The translations under genes were made by a program, and so were the position numbers. Of a stretch of 64,000 bases of DNA, positions 21,461 through 33,100 are shown in pieces. The number at the start of each line of letters is the position of its first letter. Within the stretch, counting starts at the first letter, position 1. This DNA comes from Incurvaria masculella (taxonomy: Eukaryota > Arthropoda > Insecta > Lepidoptera > Incurvariidae): positions 15,553,001-15,617,000 of the forward strand of contig OX335658.1 of assembly GCA_946894095.1 (NCBI GenBank). The letters run 5' to 3'. The notes below the pieces were generated by a model. That model did no database searches and was not told the DNA's origin. It worked only from the letters and a program-made list of their open reading frames with translations.

Positions 21461-21875
21461 CCTTTTGAGCGGCTCGTAGCCTAGTGGTTCGAGGACTTGC
21501 CTAGCATACCAGAGGTCTCGGTTCAAATCCTCGCATGCACCACTTTCTTTCTCCTTATGAGTTGGATAAGTGCATTTCGTAACGAATTCGAGTTGCTCCA
21601 TGGGTCTAAACACATATAAAACGGTAGGTCCCCTTCCCCTACTAGGTGGTTAGATGGCCCGCCCGGGTTGGTACCATCGCATTGTATAAAACAAAGGTCG
21701 AAGCGGAAATGAAAAAATCACCGTGTTTTCCATCTAGTCCAATGTAGCCGTGCTCATGCTCCTGATCCTGGCATGGCACCTAATTCCTTCGGAAATGTGG
21801 TATATTGGGGTATTGGGCTAATTTCATAACGGTAGTTTATGTATACATGCCATCCATGTCAGGTTGCGAGAAAAC
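21461..21875 (+). mobile_element. tRNA-headed SINE
   Basis: The head CGGCTCGTAGCCTAGTGG has an A-box-like TAGCCTAGTGG and the B-box GGTTCAAATCC, then GCATGCACCACTTTC, the shared body (CCCGCCCGGGTTGGTACC) and tail (CATGGCACCTAATTCCTTCG, CCATCCATGTCAGGTTGCGA). The terminal A run has been lost. Confidence 0.8.
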
Positions 21876-22626
21876 CGCGTTGACAACTGCGATTAATGTA
21901 ACTTTATCTGAGACTGAAAGAATCGAAGTAGCCCCGAAATCTAAATTGACAACCTAATCGCAGGATGCATACAATGAAAATGAAAATGAAATTAATATAT
22001 AATTTATTCGCTCGTTTTAATTACTCGTCGTATTTGCAAGTTGTCGAAAAATCGGTATACATTGACAAACAAAATAGAATAATATCTGAAGAATAAAGAA
22101 AACAAATCTATAATATGTTAAAAATACTGTTCATATAAATTGTGATAAGTGCGTACCACATTTAAGTCAGTTCATCTTGCATTAGACACATCGGTTCAAG
22201 TTTTCCGTTTATTTACAAAGGACACACAACTTTTGGGTTAACTCTGTGTGGAAACTAAATTAGTTAACGTTTCCCTTCCGGTTTACCCAAGCCTCCGCAG
22301 GTAAGCTTAAGGTGAAAGCTAATTAATGGTTTTCTTTTGTACGCATTTTGTATGTAGCGACCGTAAATATTTGTCGTGCCCGGGCGACCTAGGAGAACCT
22401 ACGGCGACCAAATCGGTGTAATACTTCGTAAAGGTCAGGTGCTTAGCACCCGTGTATGTTGCGGTTAAAGTCCGATATTGGTTATTTTTTTCCTCGGAGG
22501 TAACTAAGATTTTCAAGATATACCTGTGTCGAAGGCACTAATTTAGAGTTTATGGTAAAAAAAATTACCTTAAACTATTTAATACCTATAAATTATACAT
22601 TATATACAAAAAAAAAACACTTACCA
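21876..22626. other. Unassigned stretch
   Basis: No gene or clear repeat. A short doubled AAAATGAAAATGAAATT is present near 21975. Confidence 0.35.
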
Positions 22627-23005
22627 AAAACCGGCTCGTAGCCTAGTGGCGCGGCCTAGCGTACCAGAGGCCTGGGTTCAATTCCGACATGCACCACTGT
22701 CTTTCACTTTCCGAGTTCGCTGCTCCATGGTTCGGAATCCATGTAAAACTGTAGGTCCCCTTCCCCTACTAGGCGGTATATAGGGTTTAAGCCCGCCCGG
22801 TTTGGTACCATCGCATTTGATGAAAAGATGGTCGAAGCGGCAATGAAAAATTGTCCGTGTTTTCCATCCAGTTCAATGTAGCCGTGTTCAAAAAGGGAAG
22901 GTCCTGGCATGGCACCTAATTTCTTCGGTAATGTGGTGTATTTGAGCTAATACCATAACGTTAGTTGTGTGATATTAGCCATCCATGTCAGGTCGCATAA
23001 AAAAA
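22627..23005 (+). mobile_element. tRNA-headed SINE, complete
   Basis: CCGGCTCGTAGCCTAGTGGC (A-box), CTGGGTTCAATTCCG (B-box), ATGCACCACTGTCTTTC, the shared body, CCTGGCATGGCACCTAAT, CCATCCATGTCAGGTCGC and ATAAAAAAATAA tail. The body contains a second B-box-like GGTTCGGAATCC at 22730-22741. Transcribed by RNA polymerase III if active. No protein. Confidence 0.85.
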
Positions 23006-23457
23006 TAAGTTTTATATATTTTTTCTTGATACAACTCTTAATTAGTGCATTCAACATGGATGTAAGTGCAGAAATCCAAAAAAAATTCAAGAAAAAAATA
23101 ATTTCGGACTTTTAACAACATCGGGCTTTAACCGTTATATATATGTGTAAATATTTGCTTTGCTGTATTTTTTTTTAATTTTCAAAATATATTTTGCATA
23201 GATCTAGACATATGTAAATGATTGATATCACGCATGGTGTCATGATATTACCAAGAGCCTTTAGCCATCTCTAGCCGATTCTAAGAATCCTGCACGACAT
23301 TAATAGCAACGTCGCAAAATCGAAAAAAGTAGTACTATCGAGTAGCGATGAAGGCCGTAATAAAGGTAAGTATCTCGTCCTGCTATAAGAAAACCAAGTT
23401 GTACGATATGATAAAGTCGCAAAATCTAAAAAAGTGCTATCGAGCAGCGGCGGCGGC
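23006..23457. other. Unassigned stretch with a short direct repeat
   Basis: GTCGCAAAATCGAAAAAAGT...CTATCGAGTAGCG (23311-23350) recurs as GTCGCAAAATCTAAAAAAGT...CTATCGAGCAGCG (23416-23449). No gene. Confidence 0.4.
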
Positions 23458-24237
23458 CACTACATAGATTGGTTTCATGTCTTTCTCTACACATGTTATC
23501 GACATTTAGATACCTATTCAATTTTTTTTAATCTAAAAGATACGTCCATATTGCCATTTTGTTTTTAATAATACTGTAAACAGAAAAGCTCTAGCAGCAA
23601 ATTTTTTATCTAAAAAATAATCATTTCCATTCATATTGATAAGCCTGTACTTTTCTCTTTATGAGAACCGGTCACACGAGTCAATCCCAGCAGATACCCT
23701 GAAGTGCAAAGGTTTCCCGAGAATCTCTTACAAAAATCAGTCTCACAGAAATGCCGATTTACACGATTTCTCGGGGGAGCCGTTAACATGACTCAGTCCC
23801 CTACAAAGAAGTTTAACTGCCAGATGCTTCACTGCAAGACTTCTCGAGAGGCCGCTCATACGAATCAGTTCCGCAGGAATGCCGATCTGCATGATCCCTC
23901 ACGAGAATCTTTCACAAGAATCTGTCCCGCAGAGATACTGAACTGCAAGATTTCTCGAGAGAACCGCTCATACGAATCAGTTCCGCAGGGATGCCGAACT
24001 GTAAGATCCTCACGAGAATCTTTCACAAGAATCTGTCCCGCAGAGATGCCGAACTGCAAGATTTCTCGAGAGAACCGCTCATACCAATCATTTCCGCCGG
24101 AATGCCGAACTGTAAGATCCTCACGAGAATCTTTAACAAGAATCTGTCCCACAGAGATGCCGAACTGCAAGATTTCTCGAGAGAACCGCTCATACGAATC
24201 AGTTCCGAAGGAATGCCGAACTGTACTGTACTGTATG
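23458..24237. repeat. First copy of a 780-bp tandem segmental duplication
   Basis: Positions 23458-23860 (CACTACATAGATTGG onward) match 24238-24640 almost base for base, so a block of 780 bp has been duplicated in tandem. Each copy holds about 200 bp of AT-rich spacer followed by the 111-bp satellite. The first copy's satellite portion stays short (about 570 bp) and the second expands to about 2.1 kb. Confidence 0.9.
23658..24226. repeat. 111-bp satellite, short array
   Basis: About five units of the same 111-bp dimeric repeat described for 24438-26535. The left units are the most diverged (TTCCCGAGAATCTCTTACAA, CAGAAATGCCGATTTAC), as expected at the edge of an array. The ORFs at 23704-24348 and on both strands arise from the repeat. 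Confidence 0.9.
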
Positions 24238-24437
24238 CACTACATAGATTGGTTTCATGTCTTTCTCTACACATGTTATCGACATTTAGATACCTATTCA
24301 ATTATTTTTAATCTAAAAGATACGTCCATATTGCCATTTTGTTTTTAATAATACCGTAAACAGAAAAGTTCTAGCAGCAAAATTTGTATCTAAAAAATAA
24401 TAATTTCCATTCATATTGATAAGCCTGTACTCTATCT
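24238..24437. repeat. Spacer of the second duplicated block
   Basis: Near-identical to 23458-23657 (ATTGGTTTCATGTCTTTCTC, GATACGTCCATATTGCC). It separates the two satellite arrays. Confidence 0.9.
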
Positions 24438-26535
24438 CTTTACGAGAACCGGTCACACGAGTCAATCCCAGCAGATACCCTGAAGTGCAAAGGTTTCCCG
24501 AGAATCTCTTACAAAAATCAGTCTCACAGAAATGCCGATTTACACGATTTCTCGGGGGAGCCGTTAACATGACCCAGTCCCCTACAAAGAAGTTTAACTG
24601 CCAGATCCTTCACTGCAAGACTTCTCGAGAGGCCGCTCATACGAATCAGGTCCGCAGGAATGCCGAACTGCATGATCCCTCACGAGAATCTTTCACAAGA
24701 ATCTGTCCCGCAGAGATACTGAACTGCAAGATTTCTCGAGAGGACCGCACATACGAATCAGTTTCGCAGGGATGACGAACTGCAACATCTCTCACGAGAA
24801 TCTTTCACAAGAATCTGTCCCGCAGAGATGCCGAACTGCAAGATTTCTCGAGAGAACCGCTCATACGAATCAGTTCCACAGGGATGCCGAACTGTAAGAT
24901 CCTCACGAGAATCTTTGACAAGAATCTGTCCCGCAGAGATGCCGAACTGCAAGATTTCTCGAGAGAACCGCTTATACGAATCAGTTCCGCAGGGTTGCCG
25001 AACTGTAAGATCCTCACGAGAATATTTCACAAGAATCTGTCCCACAGAGATGCCGAACTGCAAGATTTCTCGAGAGAACCGCTCATACGAATCAGTTCCG
25101 AAGGGATGCCGAACTGTAAGATCCTCACGAGAATCTTTCACAATAATCTGTCCCACAGAGATGCCGAACTGCAAGATTTCTCGAGAGAACCGCTCATACG
25201 AATCAGTTCCACAGGGATGCCGAACTGTAAGATCCTCACGAGAATCTTTCACAAGAATCTGTCCCGCAGAGATGCCGAACTGCAAGATTGCTCGAGAAAA
25301 CCGCTCATACGAATCAGTTCCGAAGGAATGCTGAACTGTAAGATCCTCACGAGAATCTTTGACAAGAATCTGTCCCGCAGAGATGCCGAACTGCAAGATT
25401 TCTCGAGAGAACCGCTTATACGAATCAGTTCCGCAGGGTTGCCGAACTGTAAGATCCTCACGAGAATATTTCACAAGAATCTGTCCCACAGAGATGCCGA
25501 ACTGTAAGATTTCTCGAGAGAACCGCTCATACGAATCAGTTCCGAAGGGATGCCGAACTGTAAGATCCTCACGAGAATCTTTGACAAGAATCTGTCCCGC
25601 AGAGATGCCGAACTGCAAGATTGCTCGAGAGAACCGCTCATACGAATCAGTTCCGAAGGAATGCCGAACTGTAAGATCCTCACGAGAATCTTTGACAAGA
25701 ATCTGTCCCGCAGAGATGCCGAACTGCAAGATTTCTCGAGAGAACCGCTTATACGAATCAGTTCCGCAGGGTTGCCGAACTGTAAGATCCTCACGAGAAT
25801 CTTTCACAAGAATCTGTCCCGCAGAGATGCCGAACTGCAAGATTTCTCGAGAGAACCGCTCATACGAATCAGTTCCACAGGGATGCCGAACTGTAAGATC
25901 CTCACGAGAATCTTTCACAAGAATCTGTCCCGCAGAGATGCCGAACTGCAAGATTGCTCGAGAGAACCGCTCATACGAATCAGTTCCGAAGGAATGCCGA
26001 ACTGTAAGATCCTCACGAGAATCTTTGACAAGAGTCTGTCCCGCAGAGATGCCGAACTGCAAGATTTCTCGAGAGAACCGCTTATACGAATCAGTTCCGC
26101 AGGGATGCCGAACTGTAAGATCCTCACGAGAATCTTTCACAATAATCCGTCCCACAGAGATGCCGAACTGCAAGATTTCTCGAGAGAACCGCTCATACGA
26201 ATCAGTTCCGAAGGGATGCCGAACTGTAAGATCGTTACGAGAGTCTTTCACAAGAATCTGTCCCGCAGAGATGCCGAACTGCAAGATTTCTCGAGAGAAC
26301 CGCTCATACCAATCAGTTCCGCAGGGATGCCGAACTGTAAGATCGTCACGAGAATCTTTCACAAGAATCTGTCCCGCAGAGATGGCAAATTAAAAGATTT
26401 CTCGAGAGAACCGCTCATACGAATTATTTCCGTAGGGATGCGCAACTGCAAGATCCCTCACGATAATCTTTCGCAAGAATCTGTCCCGCAGAGATGCCGA
26501 ACTGCAAGATTTCTCGAGAGAACCGCTCACACGAC
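24438..26535. repeat. 111-bp satellite array with higher-order structure, about 19 units
   Basis: The unit is 111 bp. It consists of two related halves of 56 and 55 bp, each carrying GATGCCGAACTG and CGAGA: one reads CTGTCCCGCAGAGATGCCG, then ATTTCTCGAGAGA; the other reads CAGTTCCGCAGGGATGCCG, then GATCCTCACGAGA. Variant units recur in blocks of three or four (for example the GGTTGCCG plus TTATACG variant, then the ATTGCTCGAG variant). Because 111 is 3 x 37 and the unit lacks stops in several frames, both strands show long open frames, including 534 codons on the minus strand (24758-26362). These are artefacts unless transcription is shown. Outer units at both ends are degenerate. Confidence 0.93.
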
Positions 26536-26830
26536 TCCGCGCCCGAGACGTTTCCGATCGCCAATAATCCTCGGGCTCACCGCATGAAACATTCATGACA
26601 TTACCTCCCCGTTCCTCATCCGTTTCCATTTTATATTTATACCGGGAGCGCCGACGCTCGGGATGCTAATACGAGCTACTTTATAACTATGACTTAGCAT
26701 ATCTGGCTTATTGTCTGCGATCGCTATTGTCTTGGCTGCGAACACGGAAGCCGCTTAAGGGGCGAAGACAGGGGTTCAGGCGTGCCCGACTACGGAAATC
26801 CTGAGACGGTGGTGCAACCTAAAATATAAG
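26536..26830. other. Repeat-poor GC-balanced island next to the satellite
   Basis: It begins where the satellite stops and has no repeat family. It includes GGGAGCGCCGACGCTCGGGA, an imperfect palindrome near 26643-26662, and TCTGCGATCGCTATTG. No convincing open frame. Possibly conserved host non-coding DNA. Confidence 0.25.
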
Positions 26831-27910
26831 GAGCAAATTTACGCGAATATCAGCTGATTGCGTTCAGTTCTACAAGGACCCAAGTAAAAACATTTGAACA
26901 TATTAAAAATAACAATAACTGCTGTTGAAAATAAGGATTGATTGATGGTCCCGCTCTTTAAACTTTAAATTAAAAATGTCGGTGCACGTATTTTCTTTAT
27001 TATTATCTGCGCGGCTTGATCAATTGAGAAAAAATAATAAATTTACCAGAGTGGAGCCGGACACCTTGGCTAGTTTAATAAAAAAACCGAAAATATCAGT
27101 TGATTTTTCGAATTAATTAGGCAAATATGCATAATACAATTTTAAAAAGTTTCTGAAAAAATGCCTATTACCTTTCGAATATAGTTAGGCCATCAATATA
27201 TCTTCCAGCGTTTTGAAATTTCAAAATTAGTTACCTATAGGTATTTTGAAATATTAAAATCATATGGTTTATATTACGCCATTTTGGAACTGAAAGCAAT
27301 AAGGTGTTATCAGGCCCTCAAGGGTTGTTAATCCTAGTTTGCAAATGGTTTTTTATTATGCAATGAATATCTGTTAAACACCATTTATTTATAGACCAAC
27401 CATTCATATTTTTACCGTCCAGTACCTGAGCAAAATTTATAAGTAAAACTAAGACAGTTTTGCGAGCCATTTGATTAAAAAAAAAAACGGAAAACAAATC
27501 TTAAGGATTACAACTCGAGAACTACTAAGCCAAGTTAGTAATGTAATATATTGTTGATAATATTAAGAGTGAAGGCTCAGTATGTTTTTCTAAGTTTCCC
27601 TATAATTGTTTTAAAAAGTAGGCACGTGAAGCTGACAGTGTGAATGAGAATACCGATCAACACTTTCTCGTTTGCTTGCCGTGATGCCCTAACTTAGCGG
27701 CCCTTATTTAGGCCTTAAGGGTATCTGGAACTGGTGTGGCGCGGCTGTGGCGATGCTTAGAGTAATGGGCCGAGTCGTAAAGGGGTTAACGGGTGCGAAG
27801 TACGAATGATTTCGTAATAGCCGGCACGGCAGCGACGCTGTCTGACGCATACACACCCACACTTATCGTTAACGCCTGCAGTTAGCTAGAGGGCTTAATT
27901 ACTTAAAAAT
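26831..27910. other. Unassigned AT-rich stretch
   Basis: A decayed Helitron-type 3' end (CAGAGTGGAGCCGGACACC, then TTGGCTAGT) lies at about 27045-27073. No gene is visible in the remainder. Confidence 0.4.
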
Positions 27911-28163
27911 CCGGCCAAGTACGAGTCGGACTCGCACACGAAGGGTTCCGCACAAGATTTAACACAAACAAATCACGTTTTTGTATAGGGACCCCCTTTC
28001 ATTTTTATTCTTTTTCAATTTTACCTATTTGTTGTAAATTTCAGATGCCTAACTATTACAGTTCATGAGATACAGCCCTGTGACAGACGGATGAATGGAC
28101 GGACGGACGAACGGACAGCGGAGGCTTAGGAATAGGGTTCCTTTGTGTACGGAACCCTCAAAA
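27911..28163 (+). mobile_element. GTGCGAGTCGG-type short repeat, copy 5
   Basis: CCGGCCAAGTACGAGTCGG start, GGACGGACGGACG centre, TACGGAACCCTCAAAA end, with a deletion in the middle compared with copy 3. Confidence 0.8.
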
Positions 28164-28517
28164 CGAGTTTCTTTTTTGATAAATCCTGGGGTATCTATCT
28201 GGAGGAAACGTTTCGACTTTTTAAAGTTTGAAATTAAATTAGATTTCAAAAATGTAAAGTAAATTAATTATTTCTCTTTCCCTAGCAACCAGAAAAGTCC
28301 CTAATCTGTAACTACATATTTTATATTCAAGGAGTAAAAAAATATAAGAATAGACTTTAACGGAACCATTAAAAAAAAATATTTTATAACTCAAAATGAG
28401 TTTAGGAATTCAAAATGTTGCATAAAGAGATGATTTTTTTACCTTGCAAAAGTCGTAATGCAAAAGTTTTGCCCTCCACAATTAGTCATCGATATAAAAA
28501 AAATGGTTTTATTTATT
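28164..28517. other. Unassigned AT-rich stretch
   Basis: Nothing recognised. Confidence 0.35.
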
Positions 28518-29175
28518 ACTAACTGCGGTACCCGGCTCCGCTCGGGTTAGCGTCGGCAAAATTATTTCATGGATAAAAAGTATCCGACATGACTGATCCA
28601 AAATAGGGTCAAACTGGTCCAGGACAATGTATCCATCTACCAAATTTAATCAAGATCGTTCGAGATGAAATAGCATGATTTAATGAGAAACATCCAATAA
28701 TTCCCATTTAGAGCTTCGTTGACATTTGGTGGCTATTTTAAAAAAAAGCATTTGCCGCCAAAACCTTTCTGCCCTTGCACTGCAACATTGTTTACCTAGT
28801 AAGTAAGTAACGTGTAATGTAGGTAAGTTTTGCGTGGACTCCAACCCACAGCCAGCCTCAACATCGAAAACAGTAACCCATCTCGAACCTGACAGCTCCC
28901 AGAGATCCTATACATTGATAAAATACGCACATAAATCGGGTTAGTGGTTCGCAAGTTATAATAATTTAACACTCACTACTCACCCTTCAGGTAATGAAGC
29001 GTTATATTATGTAGCCTATAAGTTTTGAGTAGAATCAGGCTAGACGTAGATCCAATCCGCATCTAAATCGAGTAATTGGTTCTCAAGGATTTTGCCAAGT
29101 AGTCCTAAAGTTGCGGGAAATACCAAGCCTTACCCGCCCCCCCCCTCCCCGCACCCGCCCCCGTCGGACCGCCCG
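28518..29175 (-). mobile_element. Helitron-like element, 5'-truncated second copy
   Basis: Minus-strand copy of the 3' part of the element at 18784-19711 (ACCCGAGCGGAGCCGGGT hairpin at the left; CCATCTACCAAATTTAATC, CAACCCACAGCCAGCCTC, CGCTCCGGC-like C-rich block at the right). The terminal CTAG is mutated. It stops in the C-rich tract (29130-29175), where the G-rich block of the other copy begins. Confidence 0.8.
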
Positions 29176-29843
29176 CCTAATCACGAACTAAACAAACACT
29201 AACTAACTAAACACTCTGCACAAAACACTGACAAAAGCAAACTCAGTAGATTAGGTAACAGACAACTTTTTTTTTTTAAATTTGATATGACTTGAAGTCA
29301 AATCCTTTTAAGCCATACGAATTGTTTTATTTATTTAAAATTTGGATATTAAAAATAATAAAACACTGTTGGTAACGCGATTTTTGTTTGACTGATGTAA
29401 TGACGTGGAAACTGATGCAGTTTATCTCGCGTGCCGAAACTAATACAAAAGAAACGCGAGTTTCGGAACGCGACATTAAACTCCTCCAACTATGTATTCT
29501 GTGCTCCAACGCACACACGCACATTGTTTTGATAGATATGATCTTTGACGTTAGGAACACACCTACATTACTTACACAACTGTGAGTGCTTGTAATTTAA
29601 TATGAACTTTATACCATAGCAATAAAGCTCAAATTGACTACGTTTTAGTTACAAATCATTTGTACGGGACAAAGAAAAGGGCTATTTTTAGGGTTTTTCC
29701 AGCAATCATTCTAATTTTTCTCGCCGTAAAAACCATCCTTGAACTTCAACGAACATTTAAAAAAAAGATTTGGCCAAATCGGTCCAGGCGTTGTTGAGTT
29801 ATGCGCTTACCAACACATTTTGCGATTCATTTTTATATTATAG
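29176..29843. other. Unassigned stretch with a retroelement-like end
   Basis: 29700-29843 (AAATCGGTCCAGGCGTTG, TTCATTTTTATATTATAGA) resembles the end of a common lepidopteran non-autonomous repeat that terminates in an AT microsatellite. The overlapping chance frames at 29327-29585 have no recognisable domain. Confidence 0.3.

Positions 29844-29845
<2 letters not shown>

Positions 29846-29921
<76 letters not shown>
29846..29921. repeat. (AT)n microsatellite
   Basis: Two AT tracts (29848-29880 and 29889-29921) separated by TTCTATTT. Typical polymorphic dinucleotide repeat. Confidence 0.95.
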
Positions 29922-29925
<4 letters not shown>

Positions 29926-30057
29926 CTATTTATTCAGCACATTTTTTTAATGTTCAAACATATCACAGCGCAAAGCAATTTTTAACACTGAAATAGTTCA
30001 AAGCTTTTCTTGTGTCAAAAGTGTCAGTGTTCATTTTAAACTTTGCATACCTCAGTT
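29922..30057. other. Short unassigned stretch
   Basis: Nothing recognised between the AT tract and the A-tail of the LINE. Confidence 0.35.
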
Positions 30058-30181
30058 TTTTTTTTATGTTAAGCGCGGCATATGGCGTAAGCCAGGACAT
30101 CTTAAGGTGCCCGACGACGCCCATGGGATTTCGAATTTACAGGGGGGCTGCGAAAACCATGCCGGCCGGCTAGGTGCTTCT

Positions 30182-33100
30182 TCACACCATGTTTAAAGGA
30201 CCCAGGTTGTACTTTGGGGGATTTACATCGGAAGGGAGTTCATTCAATAGTTTTCCGACCCTATAGATGAAGGATCGAGAAGATCGGTGGGTTCTTGTTT
30301 TTGGAATGTCAACTGTGAATGTGTGCATTTTCTCCCTGTTCCGCGTTGACCGAAGGTAGAAAGGGGACGGAGGAACAGCGTTTTGCAGCTCCGAAGAGCA
30401 TTCTCCGTGGTAAAGACGATAGAAGACCTTCTGAGTTGGAGGGTCTCCAAATTTAGGAATACCTCGGGGTCGTCGACTAGACGCACGGCCCGACGCTGTA
30501 TCGAGTCCAGAGAGCCAAGCAGGTGTTTAGCTGAGCCGTCCCACAAATGCGAACAGTACTCCACGCAAGACCTTATCTGCGCCTTGTAAAGAAGCAGTTT
30601 TTGGTCAGGCGTGAAGTACTGACGCACCCTGTTGAGGACTCCCAGCTTTTTTGAGGCGAGCTTGGCTTTATCCTCGATATGGCGTCCGAAATTAAGGTTA
30701 TGCGTCAAGCCTCAGTGGCCCAGTGGCGCGACACTTCGGCGATCGCTCTCCGAAGTTAAGCAACGCTGGGTCCGGTCTGGTCTTGGATGGGTGACCATTC
30801 GACCGTTGAGAGAGGCTGGCCGTGGTTCGGATTCCACGTTAAGCTGTAGGTCCCCTTCCTTACTTACTAGGTGGTAGGGTTTATCCCGCCCGGGTTGGTA
30901 CCATCGCATTGGATGAACGATGGTCGAAGCGGCAATGAAAATTGTCCGTGTTTTCCATACAGTTCAATGTAGCCGTGCAATATAAGGAAGGTCCTGGCAT
31001 GGCACCTAGTTCCCATGTGGTGTGTTGGGCTAATACCATGACAGAACTTGTGGTATTAGCCATCCATGTCCAGTCACATAAAAAAAAAAAGTCGACCCCA
31101 AGAATGCCTATGTGGTCGTCAATATGCAGAGTTGTTCCCTGAAAGGTCGGAGCTACGCTGAACGGAGTACGCTTCGCACTGAATACGCACGCCTGTGTTT
31201 TGCTCGCGTTAAACTCAACGAGGTTCTGGAGACCCCACTCGGAAACTTTTTCCAGGTTCTCTTCGAGTCTAACAACGAGACGCCGCCTATTTTCTTCCAC
31301 TTCAGCCAGGCTAGCGGTCTGGTGACTGGCGTACCTGGCTAGCACTGTGCTGTCGTCTGCGTAGCAATCAATGTCCCCCAAGTTGAGCATATCATTAATT
31401 TGCAGCAGAAAAAGAGTTGGGGACAGCACAGAGCCCTGCGGCACACCGGCATTCACAGACATGGCTTTGGAACAGCAACCGTCAATCAAGACTTTTATGC
31501 TGCGGCCATGCAGGAAGTCGGCGATCCAGTCACACAGCTCGGGTGGAAGGCCATAAGAGGGCAGCTTGGAAATCAGTGCCTTGTGCCAGACCCGGTCAAA
31601 TGCTTTCGCAATATCCAGGCCGATAGCCATACCTTCGCCATGCTTTTCGAGCGCATCGCCCATCTCATGTCAGACGTATACTAGGAGATCCCCAGCAGAT
31701 CGATTCGGACGGAAGCCGTATTGATGATCGCTGAGAAGATCATTGCTCTCTAGATACTTCATTAACTGAGAGTTAATGATGCGCTCCATCACTTTGCAGA
31801 GAAGAGAGGTAATGGCTATGGGTCGGTAGTTAGCCGGGTCTGATCGATCGCCTTTTTTAGGCACGGGCTGAACGTTGGCGGATTTCCAAGCAGCTGGCAC
31901 ACATCCAGTGGAGTACGACAGGCGGTAAAGGCGGGTTAGGACAGGAGCTAGTTATGGAGCACATTTCTTCAACACCAATGCAGGAATACCATCAGGGCCA
32001 CTCGCTTTCCTGGAGTCTAGGGCGGAAAGCTCACGCCGTACGGCTCTCTGGCGGAATTGTATGCGCGGCATAGAGAATTCGCACCCAGGCACAGTAGGCG
32101 GAATGGAGCCGCCATCATCCAGGCGAGAGTTCGCCGCAAAGGTGCCCGCGAGAAGGTCGGCCTTCTATTTGGCGGAAAAAGCGAGTGATCCGTCAGGCTG
32201 CTGCAATGGTGGAAGTGATGAGCGGCAGAAATTTGCTTCCACAGATTTGGCAAGGGACCAGAATTGACGGCTCCCAGTAGGGTGACTGATCAGCTTCTCG
32301 CCAATTCTGCCGATATGCTCGAACTTCGCTCTGGCAATTGTTCTCTTACTGGATCTGGAGGCTAAGTTAAGGGCCTGTTTCAGTGCTTTTGTATCCGGGT
32401 CACGTCGTGTTCGCGCACGGAACCATGCACGGTGGGCCGCGTTCTTAGTAGAACAAGCGACTGCGCATTCCGCGTTGAACCATGGCTGGCTTTTACCACC
32501 GAGGGATTTGGTGGAGCAGGGAATAAAAAGTTCCATAGCTCTCTGGATCACCTCGGAAACGGCATTCGCACAGCTCGACGGATCCATAGCGCTGAAACAG
32601 AATTGCCTCCAAGGGAAGGAGGAGAAGTGTTCTCGCATTCCGTCCCAATCTGCCGACTCGTAATGCCACACCAGTCGCGTGCCGGTCGCACGTTTCTCAG
32701 TCTGGGTGTGTGGCACAGTTGACCTCACCAGGCAGTGGTCAGATGACCCCAGGGGGGCAAGCACCGACACCTTGTACCCGGCGGGTTTGGTGGTCAGCAG
32801 AAGATCCAGTAAGGAGGACGCGTCACCTGCTCGATCTGGGATACGCGTATGTCGCGTCACCAATTGAGTCAGATTGTGCGCCAGAGCGAAGTTGCGCATA
32901 GCCCTACCAGCAAAGTCAGTCTTTTCGGAGCCTAGCCACAGCGCATGGTGCGCGTTAAAATCTCCCAGAAAGACCAATTCTGCTGAGGGGAACCTCGCCT
33001 GTGCGTCGTCTGCCGCTTTGCTCAGGTACTTCAGAAGTCGAGTAAGCTCCCTGTCCCCGTTATGCGGTCTGTACAGGCACGCGTACAGCCGCGTGTCCGT

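Noticed and set aside
24758..26362. 534-codon open frame on the minus strand as a repeat-protein gene
   Set aside because: It is produced by a 111-bp satellite (multiple of three). Other frames on both strands are equally open, and no start context, non-repeat domain or splice structure supports a gene.
24438..26535. CRISPR-like repeat array
   Set aside because: Units are directly adjacent without unique spacers, are 111 bp long, and the DNA is clearly eukaryotic.
29846..29921. Replication origin from the AT-rich tract
   Set aside because: A simple AT dinucleotide microsatellite. No other origin evidence can be read from sequence.
30383..30589. Plus-strand 68-codon frame
   Set aside because: Antisense shadow of the LINE reverse transcriptase C-terminus.
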